Below are positions 63,457 to 64,000 of a stretch of 64,000 bases of DNA, in pieces. Within the stretch, counting starts at the first letter, position 1, and each line of letters starts with the position of its first letter. Source of the stretch: Nitrospirota bacterium (GTDB lineage: Bacteria; Nitrospirota; Thermodesulfovibrionia; Thermodesulfovibrionales; UBA6898). The stretch covers positions 248,001 through 312,000 of the forward strand of contig JACRMT010000004.1 of the NCBI GenBank assembly GCA_016214855.1, read 5' to 3'. Both the position numbers and the translations under genes were made by a program. The notes below the pieces were generated by a model that did not search any database, had not been told where the DNA came from, and saw only the letters and a program-made list of their open reading frames with translations.

Positions 63457-64000
63457 ATGAAGCTGCCCTATCAGATATTCATCGCCTTCAGATATCTCAA
63501 ATCAAAGAAAAAGCACAAAGGGGTATCGGTAAATACGGCAATATCGATCGGCGGCGTTGCTGTCGGCGTCATGGCGCTCCTCGTCGTTCTTTCCGTCATG
63601 TCGGGGTTCCATGAGGACCTGCAGAAGAAGATACTCGGAGCAAATGCCCATATCATCGTCAGAGATTACAAAGGTGCAATAGCTGACGCGTCCCCGATAA
63701 CGGAAAAACTCACCTCCAACAAGGAGATTATTTCCTATGCGCCCTTTGTGATCGGGCAGGTCATGGTCTCTTTCAACAACAGGGCTCACGGAGTCTATAT
63801 ACGCGGCATTGAGCCTGAGGTGGAGGCAAAGACGACAGAGGTCCTTTCACACATCAAGGACGGCGATTTCAGGAAACTTACTGAGGATACGGAAATTCCC
63901 GGCATCATCATCGGCAAGGACCTTGCCTCGAACCTTGGGGTCCTGCTTCATGACAAGATCAATGTAGTCTCGCCGATGGGTGAGATAGGGCCGATGGGCA
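63457..64000 (+). CDS. lolC: LolC/LolE-family lipoprotein-release permease, partial
   Basis: The first 181 codons of an FtsX-type permease, cut by the end of the window. It begins MKLPYQIFIAFRYLKSKKKH with a membrane helix at about 25-50 (SIGGVAVGVMALLVVLSVMSG), followed by the periplasmic MacB-like domain. Members move mature lipoproteins from the inner membrane to LolA with the ATPase LolD. It likely shares the lysS transcript. Confidence 0.9.
   Translation, partial: MKLPYQIFIAFRYLKSKKKHKGVSVNTAISIGGVAVGVMALLVVLSVMSGFHEDLQKKILGANAHIIVRDYKGAIADASPITEKLTSNKEIISYAPFVIGQVMVSFNNRAHGVYIRGIEPEVEAKTTEVLSHIKDGDFRKLTEDTEIPGIIIGKDLASNLGVLLHDKINVVSPMGEIGPMG

Overview
The window is typical bacterial chromosome with an estimated 35 to 40 protein families of core metabolism plus signalling genes and a few decayed mobile regions. 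I see no rRNA, tRNA or CRISPR array. The gene content suggests a Gram-negative, probably anaerobic bacterium: TatA, LolC-type lipoprotein export, SurA, formate-tetrahydrofolate ligase, a triheme c7 cytochrome, a heme-binding HD-GYP sensor and many histidine-kinase parts. Overall flavour and gene order (for example lysS followed by lolC, and hrcA-grpE-dnaK-dnaJ-rsmE) fit Nitrospirota of the Thermodesulfovibrionia type or a Desulfobacterota relative; this placement is inference, not a measured phylogeny.

Layout. 1-5.6 kb: tatA, an RNase G/E gene and a small partner (minus), then argS and ilvE (plus) facing a c7 cytochrome across a bidirectional terminator. 5.9-15.7 kb: a plus-strand run guaB-guaA, ispA-dxs-tlyA, a helical-repeat protein and a hybrid histidine kinase. 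15.8-18.4 kb: rsmD-coaD-eamA-queE (minus). 18.4-23.2 kb: a decayed island with RHS and calcium-binding repeat remnants, a broken cyclase-like exported protein, a possible toxin tail with a coupled exported protein, and a REP-type tyrosine transposase bounded by good inverted repeats. 23.3-26.6 kb: an envelope-stress style operon surA-like, purN, ECF sigma, anti-sigma, DUF3106. 26.8-36.3 kb: fhs, a single-domain response regulator, an MFS/spermidine-synthase fusion, an odd Cys-rich ferredoxin, two peptidases and a decayed IS1380-like element.

36.5-43.4 kb: a PLP decarboxylase, then the heat-shock operon under a perfect CIRCE operator that overlaps the hrcA start. 43.5-49.0 kb: a small LSm-like protein, YihY, Der, the heme-binding HD-GYP protein and an aminotransferase-fold protein that has lost its catalytic lysine. 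49.0-50.6 kb: a DNA methyltransferase tail and a Fic protein with paired upstream repeats. 50.7-58.2 kb: leuC-leuD-ridA, a split chromate transporter, a PhnD-like lipoprotein joined to a HAMP/DHp protein without a kinase domain and a phosphoesterase, and a beta-CASP nuclease. 58.3-64 kb: a zinc-ribbon response regulator, a retropepsin-like protease with a PilB/GspE ATPase, lysS, and the start of a LolC/E permease.

The best candidates for something undescribed are the PhnD/HAMP-DHp/phosphoesterase operon (54.3-56.8 kb), the lysine-less aminotransferase-fold protein (48-49 kb), the inverted-repeat-bounded Y1 transposase unit (22.1-23.2 kb), and four intergenic patches built from degenerate seven-base units.
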